A DNA stretch of 64,000 bases from Leucaena leucocephala. Taxonomy: Eukaryota; Streptophyta; Magnoliopsida; Fabales; Fabaceae. The translations under genes were made by a program, and so were the position numbers. Of the stretch, positions 36,669 through 49,589 are shown in pieces (position 1 is the first letter of the stretch; each line of letters starts with the position of its first letter). Location: assembly GCA_037074615.1 (NCBI GenBank), contig CM073558.1, forward strand, positions 10,974,001-11,038,000, in the 5' to 3' direction. The notes below the pieces were generated by a model. That model searched no databases, had not been told where the DNA came from, and saw only the letters and a program-made list of their open reading frames with translations.

Positions 36669-38690
36669 TGTAACACCTTACTTTCTTATGTCTTAGGGAC
36701 TATTTGGTAGCATTTAAAATTGCTTAAATAACCATTGAAGTTCATTTAGTAAATTTGAAATGTCCAAGTCTGCTAGTACTGTTCATTTAGTATTTTTAGA
36801 TTTGGTGACTACTTTCGATAAATCATAATTAATATTAGAAAAATTGAAATGAAGTGGTTCAAAAGGCTACTTGAAGCTAATATATTGAATTTATAGTGAA
36901 AAATATCTCTTAGACCAAATGCTCACCCAATAAATACAATATTGATGTCAAAAATTACTGTTCATTTGGTCAAAAATCCTGAAAATAGTTTCTAGTCCCT
37001 AACTTTGAAAAATTCGTTCTCTTTGCGTAGACAATGAAATAAGGCATTATTGGTGTAAAAATGAACATTGACATGTTAACTAAGTGTTGGTAAAATATCG
37101 TACATTAATTCTATCATTTACAATTTTTAGTTATAACTCAAATGTCACAACCTCATCACGAGTTACTATTCATAGCAGAATTTTTCAGCAACTAAGTATA
37201 TATACATTCCCAAATCCATACATTACATATTCATGTAAACAATCAACATTATCATCAAATATTCTTCTCCTCTTGTGCTTGAAAGTCCTGTTGTTTGGGA
37301 ATGGAAATAGGGGTGAGATTTCTGGGGAAATATGAGTAGTAAAAAGAAAGAAACAGAGCATAAAAATAAACAGAGCATCACTTAATCAACATCACATAAA
37401 ATATCCAAACAATATATATAAGCATACAAGTAGGTAAGTTCACTACCTCTATTCCTTGCTTTTCATTACTCTTTTCCCTTCTCACTTGTCCTTGTTGCTT
37501 CCTTCTTTGAGGTCACAAGTCAAATCATAAACATTGCATAATCATACGTTCATCATAACCAAATTACCTAACATTCATGAACGTTAAACTCAATTAAACA
37601 CTTAACCCCTAATTTTCTTTCCTTGGGTTAATTACCTTGTCCTTTGAATTAATTTGTGTCTTGACTTTACCCTACACAGTTTGTCCTAAATCCATTTATG
37701 AACTTTGAATTATAAAATTCTAGCTCCTTCATAGCCTGCTATACAAAATGGAAAGAATGCACAATTTTCTCAAAATTTTTATTTTGATTCCAATGCTTCT
37801 AATACTTGTTTCTATATGTAAGCTCACACAATTTTTCATTTTTAAACTATTGGAAGCATCAAAATTATGAAATTCACATCACTATTCTTGCGTATGAACA
37901 ATAATAGAGAGGGTTTTAAAATTTCATTTTCTAATTCTAATTGCAAAGTTCCAATCTTATTCAATCCTACACAAAATCATCATTTGAATTCAATGGATGC
38001 ATTAGAACATTGAAATTCAAACTGCTCCTTTCAGTTCTACCCTTGGCCAAAAGGCATAAGTAAAACTAAAGTCAAGAACACAACTTAATTCAATAACCAA
38101 TTACTAAACCTAACTTATTTAAATATTAATTACATGATTCTAACTTCAATTTCTTCTTTCCCTTATTTCCTTGAATTTTGGCCAGCATGCATACCAAGGG
38201 AAGAAAATCAACTTTCAACCATTAAAACCTATATTTTATCCTTCCAAAACACTTATAAATAAACTAGGAGGATCTCTTATCTTATGCCTTAACTATCTTG
38301 GATCAAAGTACGTTGGACCTCCTCTTGAATTTGTCTTGGAATCGTAGAGCTTTAATTTTGTAAGAGTTTCCCCTTGGGTTCAACATGTGCCATGGTTTTA
38401 TGAAGAATGTGGGTATTTATAGCAAAATTTCAAGGGTCTTGGGACCATTTTACCCCTCCATCAATTAATTATCAATGCTTTAATCTTTAATTTGATTGGT
38501 TGATTTTTGGATTAATTAACCTAAATCACAATTAACTTAATTCTTATATTATTTTATTATATTTTAGCACATGGCATAACCCCATCCTCTTACATTTGGC
38601 ACCATGTGGCATTACTATGGGCCCACAATGACACCTTACAAGCCTACTCACCTTATCTTGATTTTAGATCTCATCCGTGGATATGTGAGT
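36669..38690 (-). mobile_element. Truncated family-B/C-related LTR (minus), older
   Basis: It starts TGTAACACCTTACTTTCTTATG and follows the LTR in reverse, including 'ctgttcatttggtcaaaaatcc', 'gattccaatgcttc' and an inverted TATA box (38414-38422). Identity to the other copies is clearly lower and many small indels are present, so it is an older insertion or a third subfamily. The small ORF is not preserved. The far end fades near 38690 without a TGACA terminus or TSD. Confidence 0.75.
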
Positions 38691-38890
38691 GAGTGAGTTT
38701 CTCCACCTCTTTCATTCATGATATAATCATTTTCCTTGTGCGTTAGTCTTCTGTGTGCATTAAAAAGAATTACAAATTTATAATAATCTTGATTTGATAG
38801 TTTTTTTGTGAGAATCACCTCATGTTGTTTGACATTTTCGAGGTGACACTACTGGAAAAATATGTTTCATAGTACTACTTCACGACGTTA
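38691..38890. other. Junction sequence with a CACTA-like terminus
   Basis: CACTACTGGAAAAAT at 38847-38861 resembles a CACTA-transposon end, and CACGACGTTA follows 30 bp later. No second end or transposase belongs to it here. It may be a fragment or chance. Confidence 0.3.
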
Positions 38891-40150
38891 TGTTAGATCT
38901 AGGCAGATGTGCTAGATCACCCAAGAGGGGGTGAATGATAACTTTTTAAAAACTTTTTTGACATTTGATAAGTGAAACAAATCAATTTGAGATAATTTGA
39001 TTGGAAATTGAAAATGAGTTATTGGTTTGAACTTTCTTTGACCTACGTCCAATCCTCAGCTCCCTACTGAGATTTTCAATCTATTATTTACCAAGATTAT
39101 AATGGGCTCTTGGAAGCCTTTACAATCTCAATTTTTATAACTAATTGAGAACCTCCTCAAACCTAAGGTTACACCACACTCTAGTTGTAGCACTCCCCTT
39201 TAAATAGATACGAGCAAAACACAACCTTGAATCCCCTGATTTCAAAGTTTTCTCTTGAACAAGAAAATAATAAAGGGATTTCAGGCTTTCTCTGGTATAG
39301 TGAAAGATAAACATTGCAGCTCAATATATTTTTCTCTCTTAATGAAATAATACATAATGAACAAAGAGTTGAATGACTAATGGAGTTTGCTTATATTATT
39401 CTCATTGATATCTAGTCATTATTGCCAACATCAAAAATTTAAACGCCCTTATATTTATAGTTGAAATTCTAAAGATTGAACATTATTTCTGTTGAGGTTT
39501 TCTTCTATTGAGTTTTCCTTCTATTGGAAATATGACCTTTAAACTAGTTGTTGGGGCCGTTGAGGCTTCTGACACAAAGTGTCTTTTTGTAATTGAAAGT
39601 CTGTTGACTTTGATCTCCGTCTATTCTCATTTCTACCTTTGAACTCAACTAAATATGAACTTCTATTCTTAATCCTGTAAACTCTTTATTTGATTCAATT
39701 GTAAGGAGATAATATTCGAAGTGATGATTTGATGAAATGAAATTAAGCTCGTATAAAATGATTCACAATAAGAATGATAGTAGAATGATGCATTTTCAAT
39801 CAAATGAATTCATGTTTGATATTTCCATTAATGGTCAAGTGTATAAAATTCAATTCAGTTTTAAACACTAGAGATTCTGCTTATTTTCAAATATTATTCT
39901 ATATTCATCAATTACCCAATCAATTAAGTAGAATTAATGTGTGAAACAGAAAATAGAGCATCATGCTGATTGGATTATTCAAGTATATATGATGCATTTT
40001 CATTAAGATAAGTTTCTGAAAAGGTTTATTATGAAGAGTAATGAGAAACATAAGCAAATTCTAACTTGAATCAATAAAATGTAATTTAGAAATAGATGAA
40101 ATCAGTTTCAATGTAAACATAGAAGTACATTTGATTGAGTCCATTTCTTA
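38891..40150 (-). mobile_element. 3' non-coding part of the copia element (possible LTR)
   Basis: AT-rich sequence with no ORF above 63 codons lies downstream, in minus-strand terms, of the integrase remnant. TGTTAGATCT at 38892 could be an LTR edge, and 'cacccaagagggggtgaatga' at 38918 resembles a motif common in plant repeats. Neither RT nor RNase H is present, so about 2 kb of pol has been deleted or was never there. Confidence 0.4.
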
Positions 40151-41330
40151 TTCTAGCTCCCAGACTTGGTTCTTTTTCATTGACTCTATTTATTCTTCCA
40201 TTGCTTTCTTCTACTCCTCCTTAGAAACTTGACAAGGCCTCTTGTGTGTACTAGGGTTCATCGTCCCCTTCAGGAGTAACTAGGAGTATTTTCCATCTAT
40301 TTGGAAGTGTCTCTTAGGAACACTTTTCCTAATACTCATAACCATAGTTGCTTGCTTATCCTTCTTTTTGTTTCGATATTGATGTTGACATTTCTTGGAT
40401 CTCACTTAGGTTGACATACCTAAAGGTTTCTGGTGTGTCAATGCATTCTACACTGTCTTATTCATGTTCTTCGTATAGAGATACAATTCAGTCAATATCT
40501 CCTCTATTAGGAAATTCAATCTCAATGAATATAGCATCTTGAGATTCTATTTTAGTCATTATTCCATCTTTATTTTCACCTATAAAAATGTTTCATTTTG
40601 ACTGTTTAGAGTGCCATATAAAGATATAGTTCTTTTCTCTAGGATACTTAAATCCTACTTGTATTTTGTCCATAACTTAGTGTGTGAAAGCGACTGATTT
40701 TGAAGCCACACGGTTAAGTATGAAGGTTACTATCAATAAAGCATCACCCAAATATGAAATTGGCAAGTTTACTTGAGCCATCATAGACCTAACTATGTAT
40801 AAAAGAGTTTTATTTCTTATTTTAGCAACTTTATTATATTATGGAGTGTCAAGGATAGTTAGTTTCCTAATTATCCATTTTTATTGATAGAGTTATTTGA
40901 ATCGATCAGATAAATATTCAGGACCTTGATTATGGTGTAACGCTTTGATTTTATTATCTATTTGATCCTCTATCTCATTAACATGTTGTCTGAAACACTC
41001 AAGGGCCTCATACTTATGTGAGATCAAATAGACACGACCATATCATGAAAAGGTAAAAAAATACCTAGCTCTGTGCCTTACGCTCATATTCACTGGACTA
41101 CAAATATCAAAATAGAATAGTTGCAATAGACTTTTAGCTATTGTTCCCTTACCAAAAGGCTTTCTAATTATCTTCCTAGCTAGAAAATTTTCACATAAGG
41201 ACATTTTGATATTCACAATAGAGCCTAGCAATCCTTCTTTAGCCAGTTTAATCATTCTATTTTGATTAATATGTCCTAGTCTAGCATGTCAGTGTTTATC
41301 TTAGTATTATTTGAAGAAATAACAAAGCAT
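40150..41330 (-). pseudogene. pol: Copia pre-integrase and integrase remnant
   Basis: Integrase would insert element DNA into the genome. The minus strand reads MIKLAKEGLLGSIVNIKMSL then CENFLARKIIRKPFGKG...YFDICSPVN (41255-41043), the gag_pre-integrase/zinc-domain and first-Asp region; the second zinc Cys of CxxC is lost and the first catalytic block has D in FDICSP. It continues as YGRVYLISHKYEALECF, ALHHNQGPEYLSDRF (second Asp of the usual SDRGGEY lost) and IVRSMMAQVNLPISYLGDAL, ILNRVASKSV down to about 40700. A linker FIEIEFPNRGDID near 40500 is the usual post-integrase segment. Several stops and shifts break the frame. Confidence 0.75.
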
Positions 41331-42570
41331 TCATTAACATTAGAACCATCAACAATATCCAAAACAAATAACTTTTTGAATAGGAAAGTTAAACCATAAA
41401 AGACTGAGTTGCCAAAAAATTGTCTACAACTATGTCATAAAAGTTCACTTTAAAACCAAACTCTAAAAGGCATAAAATAGAGACTAAGTTTTGTCAGATG
41501 TCGGGAGCATAAAGTACATCATGAAGCATCAAGGTCTTTCCACCATGTAAATTTGCAAGTCCCAATGTTTCTAACCTTGATCCTCATGATGTTCCCTATG
41601 TAAGCCACTTGTTTGATATGGCAATTGATAGTACGCCACGAAGGATTCTCGATCCTTAGTTTTGTGGTATGTGGAGCCTAAATCAATAGCCTAAGAAGAA
41701 ATTGTTTTTTTTAGGAAAATAGTAATAAAACATATGAGGCATGTGAATTCACATAATTCACTAGTACATTTTCGCTCTCAACTTGTTTAGAATAATTATG
41801 TTTGAAATAACCCATCTTTTGGTAGTAGAGTACTTGACCTTCTTAGGTCCAAATTCTTATTTCTTCATTTGTTTCCCTTCTTCTTGAATTGCCTTTTGCC
41901 CTTTTGAAATTAAGTATCACCCTTCTTCCTTTTCTTTTAGAACTTCTTACCCTTCTTAAAATAGGGCTTTGATTGGAAAGTGTTAGCCTTCTCAGTCAAA
42001 TAGAATTATCTAGAGGTCCTATAAACATCCAGATGTTTATTTTCTAGCTCTAAATATCTAGCAGCTTCGTTAAAAGTAATGATGTTTTCATTGTGGGTTA
42101 AGTTAAATTTCATATGCTTCACACTAGCAGGGAGCGATCTGTTCACAGTCTGTACTTGCTATTCATCAGCCAAACTATCACAAGCTTCCTTCAGTTCTCT
42201 GGTTATGTTGGCCATCTCTCTTACATGTTGCTCTATAGGAGTGTTTGGCTTAAGCTTATAGGTGTTGAATTTAATCGTCAACCTCCTAAGCTTAGTGGTA
42301 GAAACACTATCAACTTTATCCTTTAGTACAATGTACATGATTTGAGTAGTTTTGTGCATCTCAAATTCACACATGATGTCATCTTTCATGGTATTAAGAA
42401 GCGTGATTATCACTATGTTGTATTATTCTTCCTTCAAACCTAGTAAGCCTCTTGGTATCTCCTATGAATAGCATCTTGTTCCTCTAAGATGTATTGGACC
42501 TTTCAATGCCAGATATCCCAGTTATCCCTATTGAGTTTTTTACTTTTATTTTTTTCATAAATAATGTTTT
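41330..42570 (-). pseudogene. gag: Copia gag remnant (UBN2-type)
   Basis: From 42570 down the minus strand reads LNRDNWDIWH.KVQYILEEQDAIH, then an open frame of 84 codons at 42413-42159 (MKDDIMCEFEMHKTTQIMYIVLK..., LRRLTIKFNTYKLKPNTPIEQHVREM, ITRELKEACDSLADE). This is the core of plant copia gag: W-x-K/R start, LKxK linker, LRxLTxKFxxYK and ELKxAG blocks. The zinc knuckle expected near 41900 is not intact. The element's protease lies in 41330-41900 if it survives, but I could not identify it. Confidence 0.75.
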
Positions 42571-44640
42571 TGGTTGCCATTTTTAGTTCTTAGACAAATC
42601 TAGGTTATCTTCTAAAGAGAATTGTGTCAAAGAACATTTTAGTTAGATAGCACAGTGAAGTATTTAATGTCGTGTACTTATATTATTCTTGACTAGAAAA
42701 TAATGACACTATAAGATCCATGATCAGGAGAAAACATTTGTACCTCTCATCATACAGATACTAGCAATAATCATTATGTGCTATCACGAATTCTATACAA
42801 GTTCTTTAACAATAAAATATAGCTTTTATAAGTTTTATCTTCTAAAGATCCTATATAATAAGCATACTTAGATTATACAAGATTACATTGCAATTTAAAT
42901 GAGCTTCATTAAATAAAGCAAGACATGCAATCTATTTATAATAAATGAAATCATGTCCTCAAATGAATCAAACATAAGGAGAGCTAGTACAAAGATACAT
43001 TAATCAAAATAAGAGTGAAAAAATTAAGAGTATCTCTCATTAGTTTTTTAAGCTAAGGTGACTTAAGCATAAATTTTGAAATTCTCTCTATAGCGTCAAC
43101 CTAGAAAGATTTTCTAGTGAAGCATAAATTTTGAAATTCTCTCTATAACGTCAACCTAGAAAGATTTTCTAGTGTGCCAGCCTCTATCTCTTACTTGTCT
43201 TATGTATTCCATTATAACTTTAGTGTAGAATTTTGTCTTTCTAGTTAATCATGAATCACTTATAAATGCCTTTTATATTCATGAGTTTGGTTGCTTGATC
43301 TTTAGTTATCCTCCTAGACAAAGATGGTATATTGGGTTGGATTACTTCTTCTTCTTCCCCATTTATAAGTTGTTCGACAAGAGAAGGCACATAGTTAAAT
43401 CTAGAATATGGAACATCAATTGAGGCTCCTCAGGTAGAGGATTTTCTATTGGATCCCCATTAGGATTCTGCTCAAGATCCCCTTCTAGATTTGCATAAGG
43501 ATTTTCTTCAGGTCCTCGTCTAGTTCTTCTACTCAACCATTAATCTCTACAAGCTCCTCTGGATTTTTGTCTTCAAGAAGTTTAGAATCTGAATCCTTAC
43601 TCTAAGGTTCATTTTCTTGAACTTTATCATCTAGACATGAGGAGCTTAATGAACCATATTCAACAATTTTAGTGATATTTGAAGTCCTATGACTCATTTA
43701 TACCTAGTAATTAATTATTATAATTTTTTAGAATTTTTAAACACCTAAAAGTACTAAAAAATATACTGAATACTCATAAACAGGTATAGAATTACCCTTA
43801 AAAATAGGCAAATTATATATCAAAATGAAGATATTCATTTTACAGATTTTTAGAAATAAATTATACCTCAATCAGAGTTCAAATGGCATGTGCCTCTAAA
43901 TGATTAAATTTATAAGAAAAAAACTAGACGAGGCCCATCTAGGGCCCCGCTTATGGCCTCCACGAGCTATAACTTGGCCTCACTACCACGTGGGGCCTCT
44001 ACCTCAAGTTTTATAACTTGGCCCATCTAAACCCAACATTTTGTTTGAAAAGGGATATTGTTGGCCTCATTCCAACACGACCCAAATTTCTTTTTTTCCT
44101 CTTAGGTTGGATCCCATTATCCGGCCTAGTCTGATAGCAATCCAAAATTTGTTTCTTACTAGTTTTAACATTTTTCTCAAGCTCAAAACGATGGTGTTTT
44201 GACGATAGCATTTTGGCTAGAGGTCTTCTTCAACCTCCAGGAATGTCACCTCACCATAGGACCCAGAAACTTCTCTCCTCTATTTCTCTACCTTTTAGCA
44301 TCCTTTTTCAACATTTTTGTCATTATTTTCCATTATATTCGCAAGCTCTATATAATGGGACTATTTTTAAAGCCTAAATTAGAGGTTTTCAAGTCACCCA
44401 ATTCGACACAAAACTTCTCTCCTCCATAACTCTACCATATAACGTTTGTTCTTGATGTTCTTGATCTCTCTCTCTTCTGTTTTTTGAGATATACTTTACA
44501 GGACTAATTTTGAAGCTAAACCTATGGTTTTCACATGACCTAATTTGGATGGACCAAAACTTAATGGGAGCATATTATATAGTTCATATATGTATATAAT
44601 AGAAGCAAATAAATCATATTTTAGCTATAAATTAAGCTAG
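42570..44640 (-). other. Leader of the copia element, with an acidic open stretch
   Basis: This lies between the primer site (44652-44641) and gag. At 43698 a minus-strand ATG opens MSHRTSNITKIVEYGSLSS..., Asp/Glu-rich to about 43400 with two stops inside. It resembles no known domain. A 52-bp tandem duplication lies at 43073-43178 ('aaattttgaaattctctctata' twice). The rest is AT-rich and featureless. Confidence 0.4.
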
Positions 44641-44652
44641 GCTTTGATACCA
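44641..44652 (-). promoter_or_regulatory. Primer-binding site, Met-tRNA type, of the copia element
   Basis: The minus strand reads TGGTATCAAAGC, one mismatch from TGGTATCAGAGC. The 5' LTR would lie to its right. Only a short piece remains before the family-B element interrupts at 44675, and it continues at 57397-57490. Confidence 0.65.
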
Positions 44653-44674
44653 ATAAAGGGATTTGGGTGTACAT

Positions 44675-45668
44675 TGCCATATCCTAATTTTTCTCTATCT
44701 GTATAATATTTATAGTGGAAAGAGGTTTGGAAAGGATTATGGCGGTGATTATAAGAAATAATAAAGGTTGGATGAGTCTTTAAGAAAGAAAGTGATCAAA
44801 ATGAAAAGTTTAAAAGTTCAAGAACCTAAATAAAAATTAGAAAAGGTTAAAGGCCAAAAGTAAAAGTAGAAACAAAAGTTGGGCCAAAAGGTGTAATTAC
44901 CAAAAGTTTAGGGACCTAAATATAATTAACCAAAAGTTTAGGGATTTAAATGCAATTATGAGAAAGTTGAACGGGAAAAGGCTAAAAAATGCACAGAATC
45001 AGAGTAGTTCCAAATTTTACTAGTAGATAGACAGAATTATTCTGATCAGTTTAATGTAACACATAATTTTGATTTGAGGCCCTGATTAATTGATATAAAT
45101 TCCTGAAGTCAGGAAAAATTATTGCAATATTGTTCAGACCTCAAAATTAGATAAAATTTGGCAGTAAATTCCTATAATTAATATAAGAATTTCTAAAACT
45201 GACAGAACTAAAAAAGGAGTTATGTAGAATTTATTATAGAATTTACAGTGGATTAAAGCACCCGATAAATACGTTTTGGGGGAATATCTCGAGAATTGAG
45301 CCCATGAAGTTAGTGGATCATACAAAGCACCCAGAATAGTGCCTTATAGGCCTAATGATATTTTTAGATAAGTATGTGGGCCAGGGCTAATAAAGACTGG
45401 AAAAAATACAAAATTATGAAAATACCACTGAAGGTATGCCACTGTGTTGTGTCGTTCAGGAATAGTTGGACAAAGGGCATTTTGGTCATTTGGACAAGCC
45501 ACAAATGTCCAAGCAAGTATAGGAGTGATTATTTAGTGTCAGTATATGCCCTGATAAGAAGTAAAGAGCTATAAAATGACAATTATGCCCTTAGGGTTAA
45601 TATAGTGCAAGACAGTGAACCAAGGGCATTTCAGTCATTTTCTAAGGGATCTGTAATTAAATACTGAC
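44675..45668 (+). mobile_element. 5' LTR of the family-B (+) element, segment 1 (U3)
   Basis: This matches 54046-55008 of the 3' LTR. The target of the copia insertion, CTGAC (45664-45668), is found uninterrupted in the 3' LTR near 55003-55010. Confidence 0.88.
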
Positions 45669-47534
45669 TGAAAGGAATTGGAAGACACGCAGTGGAAATT
45701 AATTTAAAAATTTTTCCATTCCTTGCCAGGATCTACCGTATGTGTTTAAGTCAAGTGCGAAGAAACATTACCCTCAGTGTTCCTCAGCGACTTCCACAGC
45801 TTCTGGTCACGACGTTCACGTCTTCTCTCCGCGGCTCGTGCTCCCTTTCCGATCACAAGAAGTTGACGAATCAGGTCAGCTTCCTCTACTGGTATCCACA
45901 CGAATAGCGTTCCAACCATGAACGACGTGCTAGCGTCTCTTGTCCCTCCAGCGCTTTCCCAAGAATTCGTCCTCTCCGTCTCTATTTCGGCAGTTTCTTA
46001 TTTGCAAACCTTTTACAGATTCCCCTTCATCCTCTCTGTGTTCTCTGTGTGTCTTGCTAAAAATACAGCTCCTAAAATCAGATATATAGGATGCTATGCA
46101 TTTTTCTCTACCGAATTAGATTTTGGAGTTAATCTTATATTAATTCTGAAATTAATACAATATCATATATTATATAATTTGATAAGAAACTAATTAAATA
46201 AATAATATTTATATTAAATCTATCCCACATATTTAATTCATCTATTTATTTAACTTAAAATAAAGATAAGACTGAACTATATTTGATTTATTCTCATAAA
46301 TCAAATTTGAGATATCATATCAATTTGAATTTCAAATTCAAATGTGATAGAGATTTAATTTATCCTTATAAATTAAATCTTATAAATATCTCTTATATGA
46401 GATATACTATCAATTTGAATTTCAAATTCAAACGTGTTAGGGATTTAATTTATCCTTACAAATTAAATCTTATAAATATCTCTTATATGAGATATCCTAT
46501 CAATTTGAATTTCAAATTCAAACGTAATAGAGATTTAATTTATCCTTATAAATTAAATTTTATATATCTCTTATATAATATATATATACGAATTTATATA
46601 TATACGAATATAAATATAAATAAATATATACATCCACCCTGGATTTTTCATTGAATCTGGACATGTCTTAGATTCAATGAATCTAGACATCATAGCTCGT
46701 GTTGGGCTATTTTGTGTGCGACCCTGTAGGCCCATATGAAGTTGGCAGTGGGCCATTTGCTATACTGGCCCACAAGTCGTAAGCGGTATCTAGCAAGACA
46801 TAACGACTACCCAAATTATATGAGGATCGTTAAACGATATAACCTTTTATACAACCATATCATGTCCCTTTGTCACGCGATATTTGGTCATAGTTGAGGC
46901 ATGGATAATGTCATCCTCCTATTCTTGACCGTTACTTTTTCGATCCCTGAGTAGTCTGAGTGTAGAAATAGAACTACCTTTCCATTACAGTATGGCCATA
47001 CATTTCTCAGACTCACTCATCGAGGGGCCCGGTAATATCTCTCTACGAATATGAGGGACAAATTTCATCTTGACCATTCACATTTCTCCACATGAAAAAC
47101 CACTAAACCCGAACATAGTCTTTATGATCACTCGGTCAAAAGTGACTTTTGACTAGGTCAAAGCTAAGCGTCTGTCATGTAGGAATCCATGATGATCTCA
47201 GGTCAAAGGGCATATTGACATGGTTTGTATATGAGATAAGCTTATGGCGTTACCCATGCAGTTCTCTCATAGCGGGTCGGTCCAACACCTTGTACTCTTA
47301 CATATACTTATGACTCTGATTTATATCTCTATATATCCTCAAAGTCATACTGGTCTTATTTCATCTGTGCTCCCGCAGAGATGACCGACCAGGGACATTT
47401 AGGATAAGATCATGAATTATCCAAGGATGGTCATCATAGTAAACATGCAAATAATATGATAACACAATTAATAAATTCATAAATCAATAATGTTCATAAG
47501 ACAATGATTAGCCCCTAGGGCACGATTTCTAATA
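45669..47534 (-). mobile_element. Angela/BARE-like copia solo LTR (minus), 1.87 kb
   Basis: On the plus strand it runs TGAAAGGAATTGGAAGACACG...GGGCACGATTTCTAATA, the reverse of the LTR at 57491-59169. Flanks CTGAC (45664-45668) and TTGAC (47535-47539) are a duplication with one change. No internal sequence remains. Three 90-bp units at 46291-46570 match those at 25136-25405. TATA on the minus strand lies near 46840 (CTTTTATAC on the plus strand). Confidence 0.92.
46291..46570 (-). repeat. Three 90-bp tandem units inside the Angela-like LTR
   Basis: CAATTTGAATTTCAAATTCA recurs at 46321, 46411 and 46501. The palindromes are the same as in 25136-25405. The 123-codon ORF here comes from the period of 90 and is not a gene. 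Confidence 0.9.
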
Positions 47535-49309
47535 TTGACCCAGTATAGGAATTTCAATGGTAGGAAGAATCCAAATACTAGATTTAAGGTCAGAAAGCAT
47601 ATTACAAAATCTCAGAAAAATTAGATTTATAAAACTGTCTGGTTTTTAGGGAATCAGACTGAGCCGGTACCAGATTGGACTAGAATTATTCCAGAAGCTT
47701 TCCCCCATTCAAATTTTGCCACCTAGCCCTATGAAGAATCCCTTGATGTTATCATAATTCTCTTTTTGAAAAAGTTAAATGATTTTTCTATAAATACCCC
47801 CACCAAATATGATTCAAACCGTGAAGCATGCACCCTTGGGGAAACTCTTGCAAAATGAAAACTCAAGCCAAGACAAAGAAGATTCAAGGTACCAAAGTTC
47901 AAGCAAGCTAGAGATTAAAGGTAAGCAATTTATCCTAACTTATTTTCCTTCAATTTGGGAGCTTGAACTTAGGGTTTTCATGGATAAAAGTTCAGTTTTC
48001 TCTAAGGTGTTGTGCTGTCCAAAAATCATATATGAAAGGAAAAAGAAGAAATTAAAGTTAGAGTTACATGATTGAAGCTTATACAAGCTAGTTAAGTATT
48101 TGCTTGTTGAATCAAGTTGATATTCTTGACTTTGCCATGGTTGAACCATTTCAGTTTGCACTGTTCATGGTGGAAGGAAATGGAATTCCAATGATTTAAT
48201 GCTTCCATTGAATTTATATGATGATTTTGTGTAAGATTGGGTGGGTTTTGAACCTTTGAAGCATTGGAATTCCAAGTTATAATTTTTGAGATTATTCTCT
48301 ATTACTGTTCACTCTCATGAACAGTGATTGGAATTTCATGATTTTGATGCTTCCAATGGTTTTAAAATGAAAAGTTGTGTGGGATAAAGTGGAGAAACAA
48401 GTATGGGAAGAATTATAATCAAAATGATAATTTTTGAAAGAAAAGAGGGTGTTATGTAATTCTGTATAGAACAATACATAGGAGCTAGAATTCTAAGCTC
48501 ATAAATGGATTTAAAAGATGAAATTATGTAGGGTAAAGTCAAGACATCAATTGGTTCGAATGCCAAGTTAATTAGTGAAGACTAGAGAAAGTTATGTTAG
48601 TAAAGAGTTAAGAATTTATCAAAGATGGCCTTGAACATTGTTGGAGTTCTTGGTCCTAATGAATTATGTGATGAATATGAATGTGTTTAGGACCTTCAAA
48701 CATCCAAGAAGATGTTGGAAAGTGATTGACTGAAAGACTTGATGGTTGGAAAGTTAGGGAGCAAGTGCAAAATATCAAGAGAAAAGCTTAAGTGCAAGGT
48801 AGTAAACTTACCTCTTTATGTGCTTGATATGGTATGCTTATGTGTTGACATGTATTTGATATTTGAATGATATTGTGACATGATAAATGATGTTGAATGA
48901 ATGGTGAATAACATGTTTTCCATGGCCGTGCATTTTTATGAACAAGTATGTAGCATGATGGCATGTCACTAATAAAATAAAGTTTAATGAAATTACAAAT
49001 CATGCATTAGCGTCCATCTTACATATTTAAGTGGTAATGTTTGTTACTGAGATTCCCTAGAATCTCACCCTACCATAACCAACTAATTTAGGTCAAGTAT
49101 GAATAAAAATGTATGCATGGAGAAGAGCTAAAGAATGGAAGAAAGGAAGTGAAGTAATTGGGATTCTAGCATAGGTTATGAATTATCCATGTATGTAAAT
49201 GACATGTAAGGTGTCTATTTAGGTGATGAAATTGTATGAAATAATTATGGCATAACCCCATGATGTATATGAATACATGAAAGGCAAAAACGATGGTTTA
49301 TGCATGTTT
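47535..49309 (+). mobile_element. 5' LTR of the family-B (+) element, segment 2 (promoter and U5), truncated
   Basis: This continues the LTR after the copia insertion. Compared with the 3' LTR it lacks about 70 bp just upstream of CTATAAATA (47789-47797; full form 55250-55325). It stops at 'tttatgcatg' near 49309, where the 3' LTR goes on for another ~550 bp. The small ORF is intact at 47855-47911. Confidence 0.87.
47855..47911 (+). CDS. Small conserved upstream ORF in the family-B LTR
   Basis: MKTQAKTKKIQGTKVQAS, followed by 'agattaaaggtaagc'. The 3' LTR of the same element has the second-codon region changed to give a stop at codon 4 (55393). The two LTRs were identical at insertion, so the loss there came later. 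Confidence 0.3.
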   Translation: MKTQAKTKKIQGTKVQAS

Positions 49310-49589
49310 GTGGTTGGAACGCTGTTCGTGTGGATACCAGTAGAGGAAGACGACTTGAGGAGTCAACTTCTTGCGATCAAAAGGAGAGCACGAGCCACGG
49401 AGAGAAGCTGTGGATGTCTCCTTATGATTGGAAAGAGATCACCAGCCGTGGAGAGAAGTTGTGGAAGTCACTGAGAAACACTGAGGGTAATGCTTCTTCC
49501 CACTTGACTTAAACACATACGGTAGATCCTGGCAAGGAATGGAAAAATTTTTAAATTAATTTCCGCTGCGTGTCTTCCAATTCCTTACA
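49310..49589 (+). mobile_element. 3' end fragment of an Angela-like LTR
   Basis: About 280 bp from 'tttgtggttggaacgctg' to CCAATTCCTTACA match the last part of 57491-59169. The rest of that copy, the end of the family-B 5' LTR and its primer site are all missing. A deletion or ectopic recombination therefore joined them, probably at the short shared word 'catg'. Confidence 0.85.

Noticed and set aside
49277..49512. Two overlapping 65-70-codon ORFs
   Set aside because: They cross the junction between a family-B LTR and an Angela LTR fragment and are chimeric by accident.
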